A stretch of 64,000 nucleotides of DNA from Paramesorhizobium leguminum (GTDB lineage: Bacteria > Pseudomonadota > Alphaproteobacteria > Rhizobiales > Rhizobiaceae): contig NZ_QJTF01000004.1 of assembly GCF_003217235.1 (NCBI RefSeq), positions 1-64,000 on the forward strand, written 5' to 3'. Numbering within the stretch: the stretch's first letter is position 1; each line of letters starts with the position of its first letter. The notes beneath the pieces were generated by a model that saw only the letters and a program-made list of their open reading frames with translations, ran no database searches and had not been told where the DNA came from. A program made the position numbers and the translations under genes. This document shows positions 35,705 through 43,096 of the stretch, piece by piece.

Positions 35705-36436
35705 ATGAACAAAATGCAGTCCCAACACACCGTCCGCTCTTATGACGACGAGTTGAAGTTTCTGGCCCACAAGATCGCCGAGATGGGTGGCCATGCCGAA
35801 CGCATGGTCGAGCAGTCGGTGATGGCCATCGTCAATGCCGACAACGCGCTTGCCCAGCGCGTTATCTCGGACGACCTGATCCTCGATGCGGGCGAGCGCG
35901 AGATCGATGACCGGGCGATCACCATCATCGCCAAGCGTCAGCCCATGGCCGTCGATTTGCGCGAGATCATCGGCGCCATCCGCATCTCTTCAGATTTGGA
36001 GCGCGTCGGCGATCTCGGCAAGAACATCGCCAAGCGCGTCGCCGCCGTGTCCGACACGCGCCAGTCGATCAAGGTCTATCGCGGGCTCCAGACGCTCGCC
36101 GAGCTGGCATTGACGCAGCTGAAGGATGTGCTGGATGCTTTCGCCTCCCGCTCGGTGCAGCAGATCAACATCGTGCGCGACCGCGACGACGAGATCGACG
36201 CCATGTACACCTCGCTGTTCCGCGAGCTCCTGACCTATATGATGGAAGATCCGCGCAACATCTCCGCCTGCACGCATCTTCTCTTTTGCGCCAAGAATAT
36301 CGAGCGCATCGGAGATCATGCGACCAACATTGCCGAGACGGTCTATTACATCGTCACCGGCCAGCAGATGCCGCCAGATCGCCCGAAGGAAGATCTGAGC
36401 CACGGCATCGTCGTTGACGAAGCCAAGCGTTCGTAA
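35705..36436 (+). CDS. phoU: Phosphate-signalling regulator PhoU
   Basis: The 243-residue all-helical protein has two PhoU repeats, each with the metal-binding E/DxxxD pattern (for example DDRAITIIAKRQPMAVDLREIIGAIRISSDLERVGDLGKNIAKR and CAKNIERIGDHATNIAE). It conveys the state of the Pst transporter to PhoR and so restrains PhoB when phosphate is ample. Cytosolic. It lies 101 bases after pstB with a palindrome between, and phoB follows 26 bases later. Confidence 0.97.
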   Translation: MNKMQSQHTVRSYDDELKFLAHKIAEMGGHAERMVEQSVMAIVNADNALAQRVISDDLILDAGEREIDDRAITIIAKRQPMAVDLREIIGAIRISSDLERVGDLGKNIAKRVAAVSDTRQSIKVYRGLQTLAELALTQLKDVLDAFASRSVQQINIVRDRDDEIDAMYTSLFRELLTYMMEDPRNISACTHLLFCAKNIERIGDHATNIAETVYYIVTGQQMPPDRPKEDLSHGIVVDEAKRS

Positions 36437-36462
36437 GCGTCAGCTGGTTGGGAGTTGGTGAA

Positions 36463-37149
36463 ATGGCACACGCGCCAAAAGTGGCTGTCGTCGAGGACGA
36501 AGAGGCGCTGAGTGTCCTGCTTCGCTATAACCTCGAAGCGGAAGGCTATCTGGTGGATACGATCCTGCGCGGCGACGAGGCGGAAATCGCGCTGCGCGAG
36601 AACGTGCCGGATCTGTTGATTCTCGACTGGATGCTTCCGGGCGTTTCCGGCATCGAACTCTGCCGCCGCCTGCGCCAGCGGGTGGAGACGGAACGCCTGC
36701 CGATCATCATGCTGACCGCACGGGGCGAAGAAAGCGAACGCGTACGCGGTCTTGGCGTCGGCGCGGATGATTATGTCGTCAAGCCGTTCTCGACGCCGGA
36801 ACTCCTCGCCCGCGTCAAGGCGATGCTGCGCCGCGCCAATCCCAGCCTCCTGTCGCATGTCCTGAAAGTCGGCGATCTGGTGCTCGACCGCGAGCAGCAC
36901 CGCGTCTACCGCAAGGAGCGCGAAATCCGCCTGGGGCCGACCGAGTTCCGGCTTCTGGAATATTTCATGATGTCGCCGGGCCGCGTCTTCTCGCGCAGCC
37001 AGTTGCTGGATGGCGTCTGGGGTCCGGATATCTATGTCGATGACCGTACGGTCGATGTGCATGTCGGGCGTTTGCGCAAGGCCATCAATACGGGCCGTGC
37101 CGCCGACCCGATTCGCACGGTGCGCGGCGCCGGTTACTCGTTCGGTTGA
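36463..37149 (+). CDS. phoB: Phosphate regulon response regulator PhoB
   Basis: The protein is 228 residues from the ATG at 36463. The receiver domain has the acidic pocket (EDEE) and phospho-acceptor Asp55 (LILDWMLPG), the conserved Thr (MLTARG) and Lys (VVKPFS). The C-terminal OmpR-type winged helix reads LGPTEFRLLEYFM...RSQLLDGVWG...VDVHVGRLRKAI. It activates Pho-box promoters, including the one upstream of pstS. No phoR histidine kinase gene is found in the window, although many rhizobia have phoR next to these genes. Confidence 0.97.
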   Translation: MAHAPKVAVVEDEEALSVLLRYNLEAEGYLVDTILRGDEAEIALRENVPDLLILDWMLPGVSGIELCRRLRQRVETERLPIIMLTARGEESERVRGLGVGADDYVVKPFSTPELLARVKAMLRRANPSLLSHVLKVGDLVLDREQHRVYRKEREIRLGPTEFRLLEYFMMSPGRVFSRSQLLDGVWGPDIYVDDRTVDVHVGRLRKAINTGRAADPIRTVRGAGYSFG

Positions 37150-37336
37150 TCTCGTGACGGTTGCATGAAATAAGGCAAATAAACCAAATACTCTCGCCAG
37201 AACTATTAACAAATAGTTAGCGATCACGAAACATTTCTTCGCTTTAACATCAGTTTTTCTTGTCGCCTTTCTTTGGCCCAAAACATCCTCCCTCATTGCT
37301 CGCTCTGTTGAGGGGTCCAAGCATGAGATTGAGCTT
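37150..37336 (+). other. AT-rich promoter region of the SleB-like gene
   Basis: This 187-base gap is AT-rich with T-runs (ACATCAGTTTTTCTTG). It holds the probable phoB end of transcription and the promoter of the following gene, but no clean terminator hairpin or promoter consensus. An ATG at 37323 opens a five-codon frame ending in TGA just before the TTG start of the next gene. Confidence 0.4.
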
Positions 37337-38275
37337 TTGAAGAGCGCTAACTGGAAAATCCTGGCCGTGGCCGGTGCGCTGGCCGCGCCTGTCATGATGG
37401 CGGGATGCACCACGTCCAAGAGTGTCGATGCCGGCAAAACGGCCAAGGGAGCGGTCGCCCGGACGAGTTCGGCCCAGAGCTCTGGATATACGAGCTACGG
37501 ATATACGGCTGGCGGCAAAAAGACCTATGCCTATACTGCCCGGGACAAGGAATGCCTCAAGCGGGCGATGTATTTCGAATCGAACCGCTCCAGCAAGGAC
37601 GGTTTCCTTGCGGTGGGAACCGTGGTGATGAATCGCCTCGTCTCGGGCAAATATCCCGATACGATCTGCGGTGTCGTTGGCCAGAAGAACCAGTTCGCGC
37701 CCGGCGTGCTCTCCCGCCAGTTAAAATCCGTGCCGGAAATCGATACCGCGGCGGATGCTGTTCTCAAAGGCGAGCGGCATCCCAAGGTCAGGAATGCCAT
37801 GTTCTTCCATACCGCCGGGCTGAAATTCCCCTATCGCAACATGCACTATGTGCTGGTTGCCGGCGGCAATGCGTTTTATGAGAAGCGCCGCCGCGACGGT
37901 ACGCTTGAAACGCCGGTCCTGGAAGCGCCGCGCCTCATTGCGGCAGCTGATGTGCTGAACCCACCTGCTGCCATGCCCGCCGAAACCCGCCCGCAGGCGG
38001 TGCCGGTCCCGGCGGCTAATCCGATCGACCGGACAGTGGTTGCCAGCATCGCGCCGGGCGAGGGCTTCGGTCCCCGCGCCAAGGGCGACCGCGTGACGCG
38101 CGACGCTACGGCGCGATACGAGACGGTTGCCTGGCAGACCGGCACGGCCCCGGTGCGCGCGGAAACCTCAAGGGTATCTACGCAAACGGAACTCGGCTAT
38201 GATTCAAGCCGCAAGCCCGTCGATGCCATAGGCGAACTGCTCCTCTCGCAGGACCGGCCCGAGCCGGTTTATTAA
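37337..38275 (+). CDS. SleB-type cell wall hydrolase, probable lipoprotein
   Basis: The 312-residue protein starts with TTG at 37337 in this reading. A signal peptide ends in a lipobox (VMMAGC, Cys23), so it is probably lipid-anchored. Residues about 65-190 match the Hydrolase_2/SleB domain (CLKRAMYFESNRSSKDGFLAVGTVVMNRL, DTICGVVGQKNQFAPG), with the catalytic glutamate in YFESN. SleB enzymes cut peptidoglycan; in Gram-negative bacteria the role is cell-wall remodelling. The C-terminal 120 residues are low-complexity and probably disordered. An ATG 14 bases upstream would be in frame if one T were added, so a start-site frameshift is possible. Confidence 0.85.
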   Translation: MKSANWKILAVAGALAAPVMMAGCTTSKSVDAGKTAKGAVARTSSAQSSGYTSYGYTAGGKKTYAYTARDKECLKRAMYFESNRSSKDGFLAVGTVVMNRLVSGKYPDTICGVVGQKNQFAPGVLSRQLKSVPEIDTAADAVLKGERHPKVRNAMFFHTAGLKFPYRNMHYVLVAGGNAFYEKRRRDGTLETPVLEAPRLIAAADVLNPPAAMPAETRPQAVPVPAANPIDRTVVASIAPGEGFGPRAKGDRVTRDATARYETVAWQTGTAPVRAETSRVSTQTELGYDSSRKPVDAIGELLLSQDRPEPVY

Positions 38276-38282
38276 TAAGTCA

Positions 38283-39179
38283 TTACATCGCCACGATGGC
38301 CTTGGCCTCGGCGGCGATGTAGTCGCAAAAGAGCTTCACCCGCAGCGGAACGGTGCGTCCGAAGGCGTGAAGCGCGTTGAGCGGAAGCCGGGGGAGGGCG
38401 ATCCGCGGCGCTACATCCACCAGCGTCCCGGCTTCCAATTCCTCCGCCACCAGGCAGCGCATGAGATAGGCCGCGCCAAGCCCGCTCCGCGCCGCCTCGA
38501 TCAAGGTCGTAGCCGAATCGCAATCGATGCGCCCCGTGGGAATGAACGCCGACCCGTCGGCCAGCCGCACCGGCAGAGGGATACCATCCATCGCATAGCG
38601 GGCGAAGGGGAGGCGTTTGAGCGCTTCTGCCGAGTCCGGCCTTTCCCAATGGTCGAGGAACGCGGGCGACGCCACGATCACCATCGGCAGGTCGGTCAGG
38701 GGGCGCACGATAAGGTCGCCCTCGGTCGGATGGCCCACGCGCAGCACGACATCGTAATCCTCGCGGACGAGATTGACGAAGCGGTCCGTCAGTCCAATAT
38801 CGAGATGAAGGTGCGGATAGGCCGAGGCAAAGCCGGCAAGGAGACGCGGCAGCAGCAGCCGCGCCAGTTCGCCGGGCATGGAAATTCGCAGCCGTCCGGA
38901 GAGCGTCGGTCCGGCCCCGATAATCTCATCGCTTGAATCGAGTTCTCGCAGGAGCGGCGCCACGCGTTCGAAGAAAGCCTGGCCGTCCTGCGTCAGCGTC
39001 AGGGCGCGGGTGGAGCGGAGGAACAGCCGTGTCCCGATTCTCCTTTCCAGCCGCGCCACGCTTTTCGAGATTGCGGATGGCGTCGTGGAAAGATCGCGCG
39101 CGGCAGCGCTGAAGGACCCGGCATCGACCGTCCGCACGAAAGCCAGCAGGCCGGATGTCTCGTTCAATAGGTTCGGCAT
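38283..39179 (-). CDS. LysR-family transcriptional regulator
   Basis: The 298-residue protein has an N-terminal helix-turn-helix (FSAAARDLSTTPSAISKSVARLERRIGTRLFLR, about residues 22-54) and a LysR substrate-binding domain. It is divergent from the SDR gene at 39275, with 95 bases between start codons and a perfect interrupted palindrome between. It probably controls that dehydrogenase gene. The effector is unknown. Confidence 0.93.
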   Translation of the reverse strand: MPNLLNETSGLLAFVRTVDAGSFSAAARDLSTTPSAISKSVARLERRIGTRLFLRSTRALTLTQDGQAFFERVAPLLRELDSSDEIIGAGPTLSGRLRISMPGELARLLLPRLLAGFASAYPHLHLDIGLTDRFVNLVREDYDVVLRVGHPTEGDLIVRPLTDLPMVIVASPAFLDHWERPDSAEALKRLPFARYAMDGIPLPVRLADGSAFIPTGRIDCDSATTLIEAARSGLGAAYLMRCLVAEELEAGTLVDVAPRIALPRLPLNALHAFGRTVPLRVKLFCDYIAAEAKAIVAM

Positions 39180-39191
39180 TCATATCCTTCA

Positions 39192-39208
39192 GGCACAAAT
39201 CATGTGCC
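39192..39208. promoter_or_regulatory. Probable LysR operator in divergent promoter
   Basis: GGCACA-AATCA-TGTGCC is a perfect 6+5+6 palindrome, 13 bases upstream of the LysR start and 67 bases before the SDR start. It has the same 6+5+6 geometry as the site near the first LysR gene (4199-4215) but a different sequence. Confidence 0.55.
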
Positions 39209-39274
39209 GGACAATGGTCTAACGGCATGAGCCGCGCGGCTTTATCTCCACCCCAACCGAAACGGAGATAAGCA

Positions 39275-40024
39275 ATGCACCAGCTCAAAGACAAGGTCGC
39301 CGTCATCACCGGCGGCAATAGCGGCATCGGCAAGGCAACCGCACGCCTGTTCGCGGAAGAAGGCGCACAGGTCGTCATCACGGGCCGTCGGCAGGAAATC
39401 ATCGACGAGGCGATCAGGGAAATCGGCCACAGCGCTATAGGCATCGTCGGCGATGTCGCCGATCTCGCGCACCATCAGACACTGGCCGAGACCGTGAAGC
39501 GCCTGTTCGGCGGGCTCGATATCTATGTGGCCAATGCCGCCATCATCAATCTCACCCCCTCCAGCAACGTGACGCCGGAAGAGTATGACAGCCACTTCGC
39601 CGTCAACACGCGCGGCGTCTTCTTCGGCGTGCAGACAATCGAGCCGCTGATCCGCGATGGCGGCAGCATCATCTTGACCAGTTCGCTGGCGGCGACCAAG
39701 GTGCTTCCTGACCACGCCGTCTATGCCGGCTCGAAAGCCGCTATAGCCACCTTCGCAAAGAACTGGGCGATCGAGTTCAAGCCCCGCCGGATTCGCGTCA
39801 ATGTCCTCAGCCCTGGACCGGTTGAAACCGCGATTCTCGGCAAGCTCGGAATATCGGATGCCGACCGCCCGGCCTTTGAGGATCACATGGCTTCGCTGAT
39901 TCCGGCGGGGCGTCTAGGCCGCCCGGAGGAACTGGCGCGCGCCGCGCTCTTTCTCGCCTCAGACGCCGCAAGCTTCGTCAACGGCATCGAGCTTCACGTC
40001 GATGGCGGCATGACGCTGGCTTGA
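39275..40024 (+). CDS. Short-chain dehydrogenase/reductase
   Basis: The 249-residue classical SDR has cofactor motif GGNSGIG (about residues 14-20), NAA at about 89-91, the catalytic Ser in LTSSLA and YAGSK, and ends VDGGMTLA. It follows a divergent LysR gene, as is usual for inducible SDRs acting on aldehydes, ketones or quinone-like compounds. The substrate cannot be read from sequence. GGAGATAAGC lies before the ATG. Confidence 0.92.
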   Translation: MHQLKDKVAVITGGNSGIGKATARLFAEEGAQVVITGRRQEIIDEAIREIGHSAIGIVGDVADLAHHQTLAETVKRLFGGLDIYVANAAIINLTPSSNVTPEEYDSHFAVNTRGVFFGVQTIEPLIRDGGSIILTSSLAATKVLPDHAVYAGSKAAIATFAKNWAIEFKPRRIRVNVLSPGPVETAILGKLGISDADRPAFEDHMASLIPAGRLGRPEELARAALFLASDAASFVNGIELHVDGGMTLA

Positions 40025-40034
40025 AAGGGATGAA

Positions 40035-40301
40035 TTAAGGATGCCGCGTCCGCACCGGTACCGGCTGATAGATCACCATCGGCGGTCCGAATGGCTCATA
40101 AAAAGGCTCGTTGAAGGCCGCGCGCCGCGCCGCGCGCCGGTCGAGATCGAGCTGCAGCAGACAATTGGCAAGCGCGTCGGTCTGCGCGCGAAAGCCATAG
40201 GACCGGCAGGTCTGCGTGTCGGCGGCGCGGCGCTCTTCCGGCGTCATTGTCGTGCACCCGGCAAGGGCGGCGAGGAAAACGAGAGCATAAAACGTCTTCA
40301 T
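40035..40301 (-). CDS. Small lipoprotein, unknown function
   Basis: The product is 88 residues. MKTFYALVFLAALAGC is a lipoprotein signal with lipobox LAGC (Cys16). The mature part has a conserved-looking Cys-Arg-Ser-Tyr-Gly-Phe segment (TCRSYGFRAQTDALANCLLQLD) and a proline-rich tail. Similar small lipoproteins with CxxYGF...ANC are common in Rhizobiales, but the function is unknown. AAGG lies before the ATG. A much longer frame continuing upstream on this strand is antisense to the aminopeptidase and is not used. It is convergent with the SDR gene, 10 bases apart. Confidence 0.78.
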   Translation of the reverse strand: MKTFYALVFLAALAGCTTMTPEERRAADTQTCRSYGFRAQTDALANCLLQLDLDRRAARRAAFNEPFYEPFGPPMVIYQPVPVRTRHP

Positions 40302-40367
40302 GATTTGCCTTTCGCATTCCCCAGTGAATATAACATTCTCCGTCCATTTTTTAAAATCGGGTGCGCT

Positions 40368-41624
40368 ATGACCACACATTCTCGCGATGTTTCCGCAATT
40401 ATCGATCCCGTCAAGCTTGACCGGCTGGCCGAAGTGGCCGTCAAGGTCGGCTTGCAATTGCAGCCCGGGCAGGATCTCGTCATGACGGCGCCCATTGCCG
40501 CCCTCCCGCTTGTGCGCCGCATTGCCGAGCACGCCTATAAGGCAGGGGCTGGGCTGGTGACGCCCTTCTTTGCCGATGAGGAACTGACGCTGGCCCGCTA
40601 TCGCTTCGCGCCGGACGCAAGCTTCGACCGTGCCTCCGGCTGGCTCTACGAGGGCATGGCCAAGGCTTATGCGAACGGCGCGGCGCGCCTCGCCATCGCC
40701 GGCGACAATCCGCTGCTGCTCTCCTCGCAGGACCCGGAAAAGGTCGCCCGCGCCAACAAGGCCAACTCCATCGCCTATCAGCCGGCGCTGGAGAAGATCG
40801 CCAATTTCGACATCAACTGGAACATCGTTTCCTATCCCAATCCATCCTGGGCGAAGCAGGTCTTCCCCGACGATCCTGAGGACGTGGCAACTGCGAAGCT
40901 CGCCAATGCCATCTTCGCCGCCTCGCGCGTCGATGTTGAAGATCCGATAGGGGCTTGGGCCACGCATAATGCCACGCTGCGTCGCCGCAGCGATTGGCTC
41001 AATGGACATGCGTTTCATGCATTGCATTTCACCGGTCCGGGTACCGACCTGACGGTGGGCCTTGCCGACGAGCATCGGTGGTCTGGCGGCGCCTCGACCG
41101 CCAAGAACGGCGTCACCTGCAATCCGAACATCCCCACCGAGGAAGTGTTCACCACGCCGCACGCCCGCCGCGTGGAGGGCTATGTCACCAGCACCAAGCC
41201 ACTGTCGCATCAGGGCACACTGATCGAGAACATCTCCGTGCGCTTCGAGGAAGGCCGCATCGTCGAGGCGAAGGCAAGCCGGGGCGAGGCGGTTCTGAAT
41301 AAAGTGCTGGACACTGACGAGGGCGCCCGGCGATTGGGCGAGGTGGCGCTGGTGCCTCATTCCTCCCCGATCTCCAAGAGCGGTCTCTTGTTCTACAACA
41401 CCCTGTTCGATGAAAACGCCGCCAGCCACATCGCGCTCGGCCAGTGCTACTCGAAGTGCTTCATCAACCCTTCGCTTTCGCCGGAAGAAGTCGCCGCGCT
41501 GGGCGGCAACAAGAGCTTGATCCACATCGACTGGATGATCGGTTCCGGCAAGATCGATGTCGACGGCATCGCCAAGGATGGCAGCCGGGTGCCGGTCATG
41601 CGCAGCGGCGAATGGGCTGCATAA
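40368..41624 (+). CDS. M29 family aminopeptidase
   Basis: The protein is 418 residues from the ATG at 40368. It matches the thermophilic-type metallo-aminopeptidases (M29; AmpS/AmpT): LAEVAVKVGLQLQPGQDLVMTAPI start, FTGPGTDLTVGLADEHRWSGG, CNPNIPTEEVFTTPHARRVEGYV with the first metal-binding glutamate, and HIALGQCY ... HIDWMIGS for later metal ligands. It removes N-terminal amino acids in the cytosol using two metal ions. An in-frame upstream extension is antisense to the small lipoprotein gene and is rejected. A bidirectional terminator follows. Confidence 0.94.
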   Translation: MTTHSRDVSAIIDPVKLDRLAEVAVKVGLQLQPGQDLVMTAPIAALPLVRRIAEHAYKAGAGLVTPFFADEELTLARYRFAPDASFDRASGWLYEGMAKAYANGAARLAIAGDNPLLLSSQDPEKVARANKANSIAYQPALEKIANFDINWNIVSYPNPSWAKQVFPDDPEDVATAKLANAIFAASRVDVEDPIGAWATHNATLRRRSDWLNGHAFHALHFTGPGTDLTVGLADEHRWSGGASTAKNGVTCNPNIPTEEVFTTPHARRVEGYVTSTKPLSHQGTLIENISVRFEEGRIVEAKASRGEAVLNKVLDTDEGARRLGEVALVPHSSPISKSGLLFYNTLFDENAASHIALGQCYSKCFINPSLSPEEVAALGGNKSLIHIDWMIGSGKIDVDGIAKDGSRVPVMRSGEWAA

Positions 41625-41655
41625 CTCAGGCCGGTAATAAACGCTAATAACGTGA

Positions 41656-41690
41656 AAAAGCCCGGAAAGCGCGTCGCTTTCCGGGCTTTT
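41656..41690. terminator. Bidirectional intrinsic terminator
   Basis: The stem AAAAGCCCGGAAAGC (41656-41670) pairs perfectly with its complement (41676-41690), closing a 5-base loop GCGTC. On each strand the 3' side of the stem ends in TTTT. It lies between the convergent M29 aminopeptidase and DUF982 genes and can end transcription from both. Confidence 0.92.
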
Positions 41691-41722
41691 CGTTCGGAAA
41701 TCACGGTTTCCGTCAGAATCCA

Positions 41723-42019
41723 TCAGAACCCATGTGACGCGCGTCCATGGCCGGCATGATTGTGGGCAGACGCGGGCGGCGGGATAAGGCCTGCTTCCTG
41801 CGCTGCATGGAGGAAGGCGCGCCGCGCCTTGGCGACGGGCCTTAGCCCGTCAAGGGCATCGAGGCAGGTCTGGAGCGCCTGCCGGTAGGTGCGGCCTTGC
41901 TCGCGGTTGCGCCAATAGGTCTTGAGGCACTCCACGGCCTCCCAGGCGCTTGCCACGACGCGGCTGCGCGCATCGCCAATGTAGATGATCACGGGTACGG
42001 GGAAAACTTTGTCGTCCAT
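41723..42019 (-). CDS. DUF982 family protein
   Basis: The 98-residue protein resembles the small DUF982 family, largely restricted to Rhizobiales: PVPVIIYIGDARSRVVASAWEAVECLKTYWRNREQGRTYRQALQTCLDALDG...ARRAFLHAAQEAGL. Family members are often multicopy and of unknown function. The C-terminal HNHAGHGRASHGF is His/Gly-rich and specific to this copy. A bidirectional terminator lies past its stop. Upstream is a 240-base AT-rich gap shared with otsB, which probably contains both promoters. Confidence 0.82.
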   Translation of the reverse strand: MDDKVFPVPVIIYIGDARSRVVASAWEAVECLKTYWRNREQGRTYRQALQTCLDALDGLRPVAKARRAFLHAAQEAGLIPPPASAHNHAGHGRASHGF

Positions 42020-42262
42020 GGATATAACTCCACTTTCTTTTTATGCGTGTCTTGGGATGGAGGCCTCCCGTTTGGCGGAAGGTCGCTCTGCCCAACCCGG
42101 CAACAAACGGATGAAACCTTCGCTGGTTCCATCAGATAGGAAGAAAATTTGCCGGTGTAAGACGGAGCGGGAGATTTTTTAGCTCTTCGAAAAAATATAA
42201 TAATAACAAAATATTGCCTGGCTACGGTTGCCTTCCGGGTCGCCTGGCCTAGCTTTATAGTG

Positions 42263-43096
42263 ATGACCGCTTCGCTGACAGACCGCGCCTTTCCTCAAGC
42301 GCTGCCCGGCGCTGATATGCTTGGTGACTGGGCTGTTTTCCTCGATATCGATGGAACGCTTCTCGACATCGCCGAAAGCCCCGAGGCCATCCGCGTTCCC
42401 GATGGCCTTTCCCGCGATCTCGCCGTTCTTGCGGAAAAGCTCGACGGCGCACTGGTGCTGGTGACGGGCCGTTCCATATCGTTCGTTGACACGATCTTTC
42501 CCGATACGCGGTTTCCCGTCGCTGGCCTGCACGGCGCCGAGCGGCGCGATGCGGCCGGTCGCGTGAGCCGGGTCGAGCCGACGGCGGACTTTCTGCGCGC
42601 AAAAGAAGAGCTGCAAAAGCGGGCGGCGCGCTGGCCGCATGTAATCGTTGAGGACAAGCAAGCCGCAATCGCTGTCCATTACCGCCAAGTGCCGCAATTC
42701 GAGAAGGACATGCGGCGGCTCATGGACGAGATAGCTGCAATCGCCGGCCCGGGTTGGACCCTCCAGCAGGGCAAGATGGTCGTGGAACTGCGTCCGGCAG
42801 TCCATGACAAGGGCCATGCGCTTGAAACCTTCATGGCCATTCCGCCGTTTGTCACAAGGCGTCCGCTCGCCTTCGGCGACGATGTGACGGATGAGGCAAT
42901 GTTCAAGGCTGCCAATGCCCGCGGTGGCTTCTCGGTCAGGATTGGCCAGGAGCAAGTCCAGGAAAAGTGTGAAGCGGCTTTTCGTCCGGACTTGCGTGAG
43001 AATGTCGAGGAAAAGCCTACCGCCGCGACGTTTTATCTGCGCTCGCCCGCGATCCTGCGAGCATGGCTAAGGAAAATAGCGAGGGAGACATTATGA
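42263..43096 (+). CDS. otsB: Trehalose-6-phosphate phosphatase
   Basis: The protein is 277 residues from the ATG at 42263 (a GTG directly before is also in frame). It is a HAD phosphatase with nucleophile motif DIDGTLLDI (Asp28, Asp30), VTGRS, the family GLHGAERRD, and the late acidic pair in AFGDDVTDEAMF. It removes phosphate from trehalose 6-phosphate made by OtsA, giving the osmoprotectant trehalose. Residues about 231-245 are encoded by an inserted palindromic element (EQVQEKCEAAFRPDLREN). It overlaps otsA by 4 bases. Confidence 0.95.
   Translation: MTASLTDRAFPQALPGADMLGDWAVFLDIDGTLLDIAESPEAIRVPDGLSRDLAVLAEKLDGALVLVTGRSISFVDTIFPDTRFPVAGLHGAERRDAAGRVSRVEPTADFLRAKEELQKRAARWPHVIVEDKQAAIAVHYRQVPQFEKDMRRLMDEIAAIAGPGWTLQQGKMVVELRPAVHDKGHALETFMAIPPFVTRRPLAFGDDVTDEAMFKAANARGGFSVRIGQEQVQEKCEAAFRPDLRENVEEKPTAATFYLRSPAILRAWLRKIARETL
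42952..42995. repeat. Second palindromic element family, copy inside otsB
   Basis: Outer arms GCAAGTCC (42952-42959) and GGACTTGC (42988-42995) are exact complements, and they differ from the 15855 copy (GCAAATCC / GGATTTGC) by a compensated base change. The interior AGGAAAAGTGTGAAGCGG is nearly identical. The element is read in the same frame as in the phosphatase gene and lies near the C-terminus of OtsB. Confidence 0.85.

Noticed and set aside
40302-41723. Long minus-strand open frame running into the small lipoprotein
   Set aside because: The upstream 470 codons are antisense to the M29 aminopeptidase, whose motifs are clear. Only the last 88 codons, which begin with a lipoprotein signal, are a gene.
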